DNA from: Paludibacteraceae bacterium
Lineage (GTDB): Bacteria; Bacteroidota; Bacteroidia; Bacteroidales; Paludibacteraceae
DNA length: 21,724 bases
Direction: 5' to 3'
NCBI GenBank assembly: GCA_017560605.1
Contig: JAFZEQ010000017.1
Coordinates: 1 to 21,724, forward strand
Shown: positions 8,158 through 15,765 of the stretch, piece by piece
How the letters are laid out: each line of letters opens with the position of its first letter
Numbering within the stretch: the stretch's first letter is position 1
The notes under the pieces: model-generated
Told to the model about the DNA's origin: nothing
Database searches by the model: none
Seen by the model: the letters and a program-made list of their open reading frames with translations, nothing else
Translations under genes and position numbers: made by a program

Positions 8158-8988
8158 TTATGGCTTTATTATTTGATCGTTCAATACATATACAGGACTA
8201 GGTTTGATGCGCTCTAATGGTGTTACGAATACATCTTCGCCTGGCATAATCCCTTCGTCTAATAGTATGTCTTTAATTGTGTTGAGAGCTACTTCTGGTT
8301 CGTTGTTTTCGTGGCTAAGGTGACATAAAAACACATTGCGCATCTCTGTGTGCCAGTTTCTCGCTAATAATTCGCCACAGGTTACATTGCTTTGATGACC
8401 TTTGGGCGATAAGATTCTCTCCTTCAAGTAGGTCGGATATGGACCATTTAATAGCATGCCTTCGTCGTGATTAGCCTCGATAATCACGTGGTTGGCTGTG
8501 CTTAGATACATCTCCATTGTAGCATTTGGTTGTCCGCAGTCGGTGACGATGAGGATGCGTTGTCCCATGAAATCAATGACATATCCTACGCATTCTGTAG
8601 AATCATGAGATACGCCAAAAGTGTTGATCTTCATGCCGTTAAGCTCCCACTCGATACCTTTTTCAAAATATCGTTGTGAGGTGCGAAGTTTCTCCCTAAC
8701 ACCATAATTGCGATCTATTCCATTGTGAATATCTCGAGTAGAGTAAATCGGAAGATGCACTCTTTCGCCTAATGTTCCCACTGCACGAATATGGTCTGCG
8801 TGGTCATGAGTTACCAAGACACCCATAATGTTGGCATAGTCCAAGCCCATTTCGCGTAGGTTTCTCTGAATTGTACGCGCAGATATACCAGCATCAATCA
8901 GGATACCCCAATTAGAGGTTCCTAAAAAATAGCAGTTACCGCTACTACCGCTAGCAAAACTTCTGAATATGAGCTGGTTATCTATCAT
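8158..8988 (-). CDS. Metallo-beta-lactamase-fold hydrolase, YycJ/WalJ (VicX)-like
   Basis: This 276-residue metallo-hydrolase is related to YycJ/WalJ of Gram-positives, a family linked to cell-wall metabolism and suggested to have exonuclease activity. The opening FASGSSGNCYFL (11-22) is the family hallmark. The dimetal site starts with THDHADH (60-66), with later ligands in VSHDS, TDCG and CHLSHEN. The start at 8988 is preferred over an in-frame ATG at 9069: the longer version adds 27 unlike residues, and its first codon lies inside the -33 element of the promoter at 9039-9069, upstream of any transcript from it. It is the first gene of a unit with the GT2 and M23 genes, which fits an envelope role. 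Unlike Firmicutes, no walRK-type genes adjoin it here; a two-component pair lies about 9 kb away. The substrate is unknown. Confidence 0.87.
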   Translation of the reverse strand: MIDNQLIFRSFASGSSGNCYFLGTSNWGILIDAGISARTIQRNLREMGLDYANIMGVLVTHDHADHIRAVGTLGERVHLPIYSTRDIHNGIDRNYGVREKLRTSQRYFEKGIEWELNGMKINTFGVSHDSTECVGYVIDFMGQRILIVTDCGQPNATMEMYLSTANHVIIEANHDEGMLLNGPYPTYLKERILSPKGHQSNVTCGELLARNWHTEMRNVFLCHLSHENNEPEVALNTIKDILLDEGIMPGEDVFVTPLERIKPSPVYVLNDQIIKP

Positions 8989-9038
8989 TGTCTGTTTTGA
9001 ATGTTGGTGTTTAAACCATAAAACGCAAAATACCGCTG

Positions 9039-9069
9039 CAAAGGTACAAAAAAATACGCAAATTTGCAA
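9039..9069 (-). promoter_or_regulatory. Bacteroidota-type promoter for the YycJ-GT2-M23 operon
   Basis: Minus-strand TACCTTTG (9046-9039) is a perfect -7 element. TTG (9069-9067) lies 20 bp upstream. The predicted start near 9032 gives a leader of about 44 nt to the ATG at 8988. The -33 TTG lies in the apical loop of the preceding operon's terminator hairpin. Confidence 0.83.
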
Positions 9070-9086
9070 GCAAATAAGCGTATTTT
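9048..9086 (-). terminator. Intrinsic terminator of the dxs-coaE operon
   Basis: The outer arms at 9078-9086 and 9051-9059 pair over 9 bp. After a symmetric AA/AA internal loop, the inner arms 9071-9075 and 9062-9066 pair over 5 bp, with a 4-nt loop. On the minus strand a run of seven T follows (9054-9048). It begins 31 bases past the coaE stop codon. Confidence 0.75.
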
Positions 9087-9116
9087 TATTTATAAAAGAA
9101 AATTAGATATCTTATA

Positions 9117-9701
9117 TTAATTTTTTATGTCTAATAAAGTGTCAATTATTTCCTTACATAATTCTTTGATTGACTTCTTCCCATCATTGTTTACAACTAT
9201 ATCGCAGCGTTTGAGATCTCTCTCTGCATTTTGTGCTCTCATACGCGCACGAACCTTATCAGCATTTGTGTTATCTCTTGCTATAGTACGTTCTAAACGA
9301 ATATCTTCAGGTGCAGTAATACCGATTACTTTATCACACAAGGTATTAATTTTTGCTTGATACAATATGGCACATTCAATAAAGAATAACTCCTGAACTC
9401 CTAAACTTTTATATGTAGCTTGAATTTCGTCCCTCACAGCAGGATGAACAATTGAGTTTAGTCCTGCAAGCAAATCCTTGTTTGCAAAGACCTGTTGAGC
9501 CACAAAAGCCGTTTGATATACCCCGTCCTTGTAGGAAGAAGGGCCTAATAGTGCCTCTATCTTTTGGCGAATCCTTGCATCTTCTTGTATAAGTCGCTTG
9601 GCTTCTTTATCGGTGTCATAGACCTTATAGCCCATATCTCGTAATTGCGTTGCAATAACGCTCTTACCACTACCTATACCTCCTGTTATACCTACTATCA
9701 T
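9117..9701 (-). CDS. coaE: Dephospho-CoA kinase
   Basis: CoaE phosphorylates the 3'-hydroxyl of dephospho-CoA with ATP, the last step of coenzyme A synthesis, in the cytoplasm. The 194-residue length is typical. The protein opens with the P-loop GGIGSGKS (7-14). The conserved acidic segment DTDKEAKRLI (29-38), a lid region rich in Arg (LERTIARDN, RMRAQNAERDLKRCD) and the C-terminal VVNNDG follow the family order. It is the last gene of the dxs unit, starting one base after the MBOAT stop codon, so translation is probably coupled. Co-expression with an acyltransferase that may draw on acyl-CoA is suggestive but unproven. Confidence 0.95.
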   Translation of the reverse strand: MIVGITGGIGSGKSVIATQLRDMGYKVYDTDKEAKRLIQEDARIRQKIEALLGPSSYKDGVYQTAFVAQQVFANKDLLAGLNSIVHPAVRDEIQATYKSLGVQELFFIECAILYQAKINTLCDKVIGITAPEDIRLERTIARDNTNADKVRARMRAQNAERDLKRCDIVVNNDGKKSIKELCKEIIDTLLDIKN

Positions 9702-9702
9702 A

Positions 9703-11538
9703 TTAGAATTGGAAGTATATAAATGCTTGCATGTCAGCTGTAATAAACTGATAAACAGTAATGATAGCTACTATTACAAGCAGTATCATAGCCCATATTG
9801 GAAGAAGTGCAAAGTGGATACGATACCAGCGTTTCAAACGAACAGGTAACCAGTGGATAATCATACCTAGTATAAATAGAATTACTACATAGCGATATTC
9901 CCACAAGAAATCAGGAATAATACTACTGTTCCAAGCTCCACCTATCTGATTAACCATATTCTTGGCTGTTTCCCAGGCCTCTTGATTTGCAGTAGCAGGG
10001 TCTAGATTACTACCCGAACGGAAGAACAAACGAGTGAAGGTGATAAATACAAAGGTTTGTGTTATAGCCCAGCATGTTCCTATCTTTGTGCTTATCTTAC
10101 CAAATATGGAATCTGTATTGGATGCTTTATGGATAAGTGTGTTATAGCACCAATATAGATATTGAATACTAGCACCAATCCATATAGCTAGAATCCAGAT
10201 ATGGAATAGATTGAGAGCAGGTGATTGTAATGTTTTTTGTGCCATCATCACGCCAATATACAATGCAGTAATAAGTGCAAACTTGATATGCCAATTGGTC
10301 TTGTTCCAAATCTTGTATACTATCATACCCGCACCATTTAGAGCTCCCCAAATAACAAAGTTCCAGCTTGCGCCATGCCATAGACCTCCTAAAAGCATTG
10401 TTATAAAGGAGTTGAAGTTACCGGCTCTGACTTTATCTTTAACTTCTTTACCTAAAATCTTGCGATTACCTCCTAATGGAATATATAAATAACTCTTCAA
10501 CCATCGACTAAGTGACATATGCCATCTGCGCCAGAACTCTTGTGGGTTCTTTGCCTTGTAAGGCGAGTCAAAGTTTTGTGGTAGATAGAATCCCATCAGC
10601 ATAGCGATACCAATAGCGATATCTGTGTAGCCAGAGAAATCAGCATATACCTGCAAAGAGTAGGCAAACAAGGCAAAAAGGTTCTCAAAACCTGTGAACA
10701 ACAGTGGGTTGTCAAATACACGGTCAATGAGATTGATCGCTAGATAATCACTCAGTACAATCTTTTTGATCAAACCGTTCAATATCCAGAAGATTGCTAG
10801 ACCAGCCAAGCGTTTGCTCAATCTAAAAGGACGGTATAGCTGTGGAATAAACTCATTAGCTCGTACAATAGGGCCAGCTACCAATTGTGGAAAGAAACTC
10901 ACATAAAAGCCGAAGTCAAGCAAGTTTTTTACTGGTTTTACGTGTCCTCGATATACATCTACCGTATAGGATATCACTTGGAATATATAGAATGATATAC
11001 CTACTGGAAGAATAATGCTATCTACCAAGAATCTACCACTTGCGCTAAAACCATTTCCTATGTATGCAAACATATCAAATACAGCAAACTCTGTACCTAG
11101 CAAGTTGTTTATTACATTGGTAAAGAAGTATGCGTACTTGAAGTAGCATAGTAATCCAAGGTCAATAATGATGCTCAATGCTAACCATACTTGGGCCACC
11201 CTCTTGCTCCTGCCTTCTGACTCCTTACCTCTAGCATTGTGTATTCGCTTGGCTATCAACCAGTCACTGAGAGTGATGAATAGCAGTATCAATAGAAATA
11301 TTCCACTTGTTTTATAGTAGAAGAACCAGCTAACGGCCATCAAGAATACATTACGAAGGTGCATTCTGTTTCTAGATGGTTGACTTAGCATATTACTTCC
11401 TTTCTTCCATGCGCCGGCCTCCATAATTATTGCAAACACGGCGTATACCATTGCAAAGAAAGCCCAAAAATAGAATTGTGTAAACAGCAGTGGACTATCG
11501 CTGTTGAATGCAAATATGTGTTGTAGGAATGAGCTCAT
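9703..11538 (-). CDS. MBOAT-family O-acyltransferase (AlgI/DltB-like)
   Basis: This 611-residue polytopic membrane protein belongs to the membrane-bound O-acyltransferase family, which passes an acyl group (often acetyl) across the inner membrane for attachment to an exported polymer. The conserved core includes PVGISFYIFQVISYTVDVYRG, FFPQLVAGPIVR, FSGYTDIAIGIA, then FWRRWHMSLSRWLKSYLYIPLGG with His340, and GGLWHGASWNFVIWG with the catalytic His388. About a dozen hydrophobic segments are present. It is somewhat longer than AlgI (about 520 residues), with extra C-terminal helices. It lies between an SGNH protein (47 nt upstream) and coaE (1 nt downstream). The SGNH partner is the normal arrangement for alginate-like or peptidoglycan O-acetylation systems. 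The acceptor glycan is unknown; no polymerase or synthase gene lies beside it. Confidence 0.9.
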   Translation of the reverse strand: MSSFLQHIFAFNSDSPLLFTQFYFWAFFAMVYAVFAIIMEAGAWKKGSNMLSQPSRNRMHLRNVFLMAVSWFFYYKTSGIFLLILLFITLSDWLIAKRIHNARGKESEGRSKRVAQVWLALSIIIDLGLLCYFKYAYFFTNVINNLLGTEFAVFDMFAYIGNGFSASGRFLVDSIILPVGISFYIFQVISYTVDVYRGHVKPVKNLLDFGFYVSFFPQLVAGPIVRANEFIPQLYRPFRLSKRLAGLAIFWILNGLIKKIVLSDYLAINLIDRVFDNPLLFTGFENLFALFAYSLQVYADFSGYTDIAIGIAMLMGFYLPQNFDSPYKAKNPQEFWRRWHMSLSRWLKSYLYIPLGGNRKILGKEVKDKVRAGNFNSFITMLLGGLWHGASWNFVIWGALNGAGMIVYKIWNKTNWHIKFALITALYIGVMMAQKTLQSPALNLFHIWILAIWIGASIQYLYWCYNTLIHKASNTDSIFGKISTKIGTCWAITQTFVFITFTRLFFRSGSNLDPATANQEAWETAKNMVNQIGGAWNSSIIPDFLWEYRYVVILFILGMIIHWLPVRLKRWYRIHFALLPIWAMILLVIVAIITVYQFITADMQAFIYFQF

Positions 11539-11585
11539 TGCTTACCTTGTGTAGTAGTCTTTGTTTGGTGTTGTTCTTATTGAAA

Positions 11586-12926
11586 TTATTTGTTTTCCGT
11601 TGAAGTTTCTTCTGGTATCCACTTCATCCATTCGTATAGCATATTGCCTACTTTGTTTGCTCCAGATCGTGTAAAGTGTACATAGTCACTACCTGCTAGG
11701 CCGCTTTTCTTCCATTCGATCATACTGCCTTCTCCTCCCATAGCATCGAACATACTCCAATAAGCTATCTGTTCTTCTTTAGCCATTTTAGCTAGTAGTC
11801 GGTCCATTTTAGGTACAATAGGGTAGGTTGCCATACTTCCATTGATGCGTGTCGACATATCGCTTGGACCAATGAAGAGTATGGATGCTTGTGGCGCACA
11901 GTTACGCAAGAAACGAATCTCCTTGCGCATTTTTTCTATATAAGACTCTAAAGCTTTTTCTCCTTTAATACCTGGCACCATGTTACCACCATATTGCATA
12001 ATGATCAGCTTGGTGTTACTTTCTGCGTAGAATTTGCTGAGTGCAAGACTATCCATTCGTGTGAAAATAGTACCAGAGCATCCACGCATAGGAATATTGT
12101 CTACAATAACACCTGTTGGATTCTCCAAACTAATACCATATACATTGCCTTTTCCTGTTAAGTGTATTTTGCACTTGCTGGTGCTATCTGGCACATTGAA
12201 AATAGCAGATCCATTAACGGTCGTTGTTGGATTTTCATTTTCAGGCTGTTGTATGGATACAGAAATATTGTCTGCTAGAATGCGTATTTGGTTAAAATAG
12301 TTGTAAGTTGTGAGTGTTTTGTTGTATGGAGCCACATTCATTACGATACTCTGACTGCCAGGAACAAAATCATTGTTCATAGCGGCTACTTGACCCATTA
12401 CTCCGTATTTTTTACCTGTATTCAGGCGCATAGATCCAGGGCCATATATCAAGTAACGTTTTGGACCTCCTTGTGTAGACTGAACAGAACCATTGATACT
12501 AATCCACTGTTTTATGCTACCAGTAGGTATCGTTTGGTGCAGGGGAAGCAAACCAATACCGCCTCCTCCATATTGTTTTTGTAGTTCTTCACGAAGTATG
12601 TTCGTGATACGATCTTCTTCTATCTGAGAGTCGCCATAATGCACCACTCGTACTTGTGCTGTATCAGCTGTTTCTAATGCTAGGTAAAAAGATTTTAAGT
12701 GATAACGAGGGTCGTTTTTACCTGGAGTAGCTACTTCGATCGAATCTTCTGGTATAGTATCATCTGTGCCCTCTTTTGTAGAAACATCATCTAGTACTTC
12801 TGATAGTGTAGGCCAACGCAGATTCCATGTTCCAAACTGCAAGCCATCTTTAGGAACCAATAAGCAGATCACTCCTAGTAGTGCAATTGTTATCCATATG
12901 TATATAGCAATTTTGTGTGGACGCAT
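11586..12926 (-). CDS. Membrane-anchored SGNH/GDSL-type hydrolase, partner of MBOAT
   Basis: This 446-residue protein has one N-terminal membrane segment (about 7-24) and should otherwise face the periplasm. The SGNH nucleophile block is VVHYGDSQIEEDRI (Ser100). QYGGN contains the block III Asn, and DYVHFT near the end supplies Asp414 and His417, so the triad appears intact. In O-acylation systems (AlgJ/AlgX, PatB, DltD-like) such a protein takes the acyl group delivered by the MBOAT and places it on, or removes it from, the glycan. The gene follows trkH after 38 nt and precedes the MBOAT gene by 47 nt. Residues about 48-70 form an acidic, Thr/Asp-rich linker after the anchor. It could be a plain esterase; the pairing favours a transferase. 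Confidence 0.82.
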   Translation of the reverse strand: MRPHKIAIYIWITIALLGVICLLVPKDGLQFGTWNLRWPTLSEVLDDVSTKEGTDDTIPEDSIEVATPGKNDPRYHLKSFYLALETADTAQVRVVHYGDSQIEEDRITNILREELQKQYGGGGIGLLPLHQTIPTGSIKQWISINGSVQSTQGGPKRYLIYGPGSMRLNTGKKYGVMGQVAAMNNDFVPGSQSIVMNVAPYNKTLTTYNYFNQIRILADNISVSIQQPENENPTTTVNGSAIFNVPDSTSKCKIHLTGKGNVYGISLENPTGVIVDNIPMRGCSGTIFTRMDSLALSKFYAESNTKLIIMQYGGNMVPGIKGEKALESYIEKMRKEIRFLRNCAPQASILFIGPSDMSTRINGSMATYPIVPKMDRLLAKMAKEEQIAYWSMFDAMGGEGSMIEWKKSGLAGSDYVHFTRSGANKVGNMLYEWMKWIPEETSTENK

Positions 12927-12964
12927 TCTTGTTGTTTGTTAAATGTTATTTTGCTTATATTAGT

Positions 12965-14434
12965 TTATTTTTTCCATAATACTTTGGTAAAGAGCAGCAG
13001 TATAGTGAAGATTTCTAGACGACCAATTAGCATAACTATACTCATAACCCATTTTGCAACGATAGGAAATGATGCATATGTACCTGATGGACCGAATTGA
13101 CCAATACTAATACCCACATTGCCTATTGCTGACACTGCTGCACCGATGGATTCATCGAAATTGACACCGCTAGCACAGAATATGACTACAGTTATTACGA
13201 TTATAAAAATATAGAAAATTAAGAAAGCCATAATATTGTTGATCGTCTGTTGCGGAATGGCTTTCTCGTTTAGCTTAACGGGAATAATAGCGTTGGGGTG
13301 GATGCGGCGTTTAAATTCAGCTACACCATTCTTCAAAATAATGGATAGTCGTACCCATTTTATACCTCCTGCTGTACTGCCGGCACAAGCACCTGTAAGC
13401 ATCAGGAAGAAGATCACTACCCATGCTACAACTGGCCAATACATATAGTCGGAGATGGTATAGCCCGTAGAAGTCATAGCGCTGATGACAGTGAAGATGC
13501 TATCTCTGAAAGAACGTTCCATGTGCATAGCAGTCCATCCTGGGCGAGAAATATACAATCCAGCAGTGAGTAGTAGAGCAAAGAGAATAACTGCAGCGGT
13601 GTACCAACGGAGTTCTTCGTCACGGAAGAAATTGCGAGCTTTGCCACGAACTAGATAGATGATTATCACGAAGTTTATACCTGATATAAACATGTATGCG
13701 GTGACTAAATAGTGTATTGCAGCGGAGTCATAGAATGCTAGACTATTATTTTTGGTGGAGAAACCACCTGTAGCAATGGTGGAGAAGGAGTGGCATACGG
13801 CATCAAATATCGGCATACCACACAGCCATAAACCTAGTATTTCTGTAGCTGTAAGTATAACATAGGTTGTCCACATCATTTTGGCTGTGTCTGAGATTCG
13901 AGGTGATAGTTTCTCGTAGGTGAGTCCCGTCACTTCAGCGGCGTATAGCTGCATGCCGTTAAGTCCGAATATTGGTAGTATAGCTATAGATAATACGATG
14001 ATTCCCATACCGCCAATCCATTGTGTGAGTGAACGCCAGAATAGCAATCCATGGGTAATGACGTCTAGATTAGGGATGATAGTTGCACCTGTGGTAGTGA
14101 ATCCGGACATACTTTCAAACCACGCATCCGTAAAGGTGGGTACTTGTCCGCTTAGATAATAAGGCAACATGCCAAATATAGAGAAGACTACCCATACCAT
14201 AGCCACAATAACATAGCCCTCTCGTTCGCCCATGCGCGATTCTGCCCTGCGGCCTATGATTAAGCCTATCAAGCCTGCTAGCAATGTGATAATAGTTGAC
14301 AGGAGGAAAACACCACTATCAGCTTCTGCGTACCACAAGCTTACACCCATTGCGACTGCCATAAACAGTGCTTCAAGTATTAAGAGTGCACCCATGGTGC
14401 GGAAAACCATTCGTGTATTAAATGTTCGTGTCAT
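12965..14434 (-). CDS. trkH: Potassium uptake protein TrkH
   Basis: TrkH is the ion-conducting subunit of the Trk K+ uptake system in the inner membrane. The 489-residue protein has four pore-loop repeats with recognisable filter segments: GFTTTGAT (111-118), STIATGGFS (218-226), AMTSTGYT (319-326) and AIGNVGIS (436-443). The conserved GACAGSTAGGIK stretch (348-359), part of the gating loop region, is intact. The start codon overlaps the trkA stop in the classic ATGA arrangement, so both subunits are probably made together. No residue appears missing. Confidence 0.95.
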   Translation of the reverse strand: MTRTFNTRMVFRTMGALLILEALFMAVAMGVSLWYAEADSGVFLLSTIITLLAGLIGLIIGRRAESRMGEREGYVIVAMVWVVFSIFGMLPYYLSGQVPTFTDAWFESMSGFTTTGATIIPNLDVITHGLLFWRSLTQWIGGMGIIVLSIAILPIFGLNGMQLYAAEVTGLTYEKLSPRISDTAKMMWTTYVILTATEILGLWLCGMPIFDAVCHSFSTIATGGFSTKNNSLAFYDSAAIHYLVTAYMFISGINFVIIIYLVRGKARNFFRDEELRWYTAAVILFALLLTAGLYISRPGWTAMHMERSFRDSIFTVISAMTSTGYTISDYMYWPVVAWVVIFFLMLTGACAGSTAGGIKWVRLSIILKNGVAEFKRRIHPNAIIPVKLNEKAIPQQTINNIMAFLIFYIFIIVITVVIFCASGVNFDESIGAAVSAIGNVGISIGQFGPSGTYASFPIVAKWVMSIVMLIGRLEIFTILLLFTKVLWKK

Positions 14435-15765
14435 TTGAAGAATCTCTCTAACTGTCTAATAACCTGATTTTTGCAGAATACTACAACTTGATCACCTTGC
14501 AGAATCTGTGTGTCGCCATTGACAAGGATGCCTTCGCCTGCTCGAACAATAGCTCCAATATTGGTGTCGGCAGGTAAGCGCATGTCGCGGATCTTGCCTT
14601 TGGTGATTTTGCTACCTTCTTCAGCCATAAACTCAACAATCTCGGCATCGGCACTAGCCAAGTTACGGACGTTGAGTACACTCGCATCGAGAAGCATCTG
14701 GTAGATATAGGATGCAGTGATGGTCTTCTTGTTAAGAACCGCACCTATTTCTAGACCTTCTGCCATAGCAATGTAATCAATGTTTTCTACTTCGGCAATA
14801 GTCTTCTTTACTCCAAAGCGTTTAGCTGCCATACAAGCAAAGATGTTAGCTTCACTATTTTCTGTTACGGCAACAAAGGCATCAGCATCTTCTATACCTT
14901 CATCTTTTAAAACAGCCATATCGCTTCCATCTGCATTGATGATAAGGGCGTTATTGATCTTTTCGCTTAACTGAAAACATAGTTCACGATCAGCTTCTAA
15001 TATCTTGATATTCAGATCATCTGGAAGATTCTGAACAGTTTTTTGTGCTATTTTTGAACCTCCAAAAAATACGATATTCTTAATGTCTCGTTTTTGTTTT
15101 CCTAGTTGCTCACGCAGTATCTTTTTGTTTTCTTGTGTGCAAACAGCATACACCATATCGTCTGCCATTACTTCATCTTGACCTCCAGGAATGATGGTTG
15201 TCTGTCCGCGTTTGATGGCTACAATACGGTATAGACCATGGTTATAGTAACCAGACATAAATTTCTTACCCACTACTTCAGCACCTTCTCTAACTTTAAC
15301 TACGCACAATTCCAATGCGCCGTCGCATAAGGTTAAATGATAGCGCATCCAGTTTGTTTTTAGTGATGCAGTGATTTCTTGCGCTGCTAGTAACTCTGGA
15401 TATATCAAGTGGTTTAGACCCATTTTGTTGAAAATATGCTTGTTTTCGGGTCTAAGGTATTCGTAATTATCAATTCTAGCTAATGTCTTTTTTGCACCTA
15501 GTTCATTAGCTAGTAGGCAAGCTGTAATATTTTCAGACTCAGATGGTGTAACCGCAATAAATAGATCAACATTATCTACACCTATGCTTGTAAGATCGTT
15601 GATAGATGTAGGGCTTCCCACTTTGGTGAGAAGGTCGTAGTTTGCGTCTAAGTCTCCTAGTCGATCTTGACGTTCATCTATCAAACTGATATCCATATCC
15701 TCGCGTGATAGCAGTTTTGCCAAATGTCGGCCTACTGCTCCAGCGCCTGCAATAATGATTCGCAT
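14431..15765 (-). CDS. trkA: Trk system potassium uptake regulator TrkA
   Basis: TrkA is the cytoplasmic nucleotide-binding ring that gates TrkH. It has the full double layout of 444 residues: RCK_N/RCK_C twice. The first Rossmann loop is a clean GAGAVG (7-12) with an acidic residue at the end of the second strand (Asp30), as expected for NAD(H)/ATP binding. The second copy has GGSKIA (235-240) in place of GxGxxG, so the second site may bind nucleotide differently; such asymmetry is known in the family. The start at 15765 is fixed by the immediate MRIIIAGAGAVG beginning. It overlaps the end of dxs by 34 nt. Confidence 0.94.
   Translation of the reverse strand: MRIIIAGAGAVGRHLAKLLSREDMDISLIDERQDRLGDLDANYDLLTKVGSPTSINDLTSIGVDNVDLFIAVTPSESENITACLLANELGAKKTLARIDNYEYLRPENKHIFNKMGLNHLIYPELLAAQEITASLKTNWMRYHLTLCDGALELCVVKVREGAEVVGKKFMSGYYNHGLYRIVAIKRGQTTIIPGGQDEVMADDMVYAVCTQENKKILREQLGKQKRDIKNIVFFGGSKIAQKTVQNLPDDLNIKILEADRELCFQLSEKINNALIINADGSDMAVLKDEGIEDADAFVAVTENSEANIFACMAAKRFGVKKTIAEVENIDYIAMAEGLEIGAVLNKKTITASYIYQMLLDASVLNVRNLASADAEIVEFMAEEGSKITKGKIRDMRLPADTNIGAIVRAGEGILVNGDTQILQGDQVVVFCKNQVIRQLERFFK

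Noticed and set aside
8989..9069. Longer start for the YycJ-like gene (27 more residues)
   Set aside because: The first codon would fall in the -33 element, upstream of the predicted transcript start, and the added residues are unlike the family, which begins near FASGSSGN.
9703..12926. MBOAT-SGNH pair as a D-alanylation (dlt) system
   Set aside because: No dltA or dltC homolog is present and a Gram-negative Bacteroidota lacks the teichoic acids that dlt modifies; an O-acylation role is more likely.
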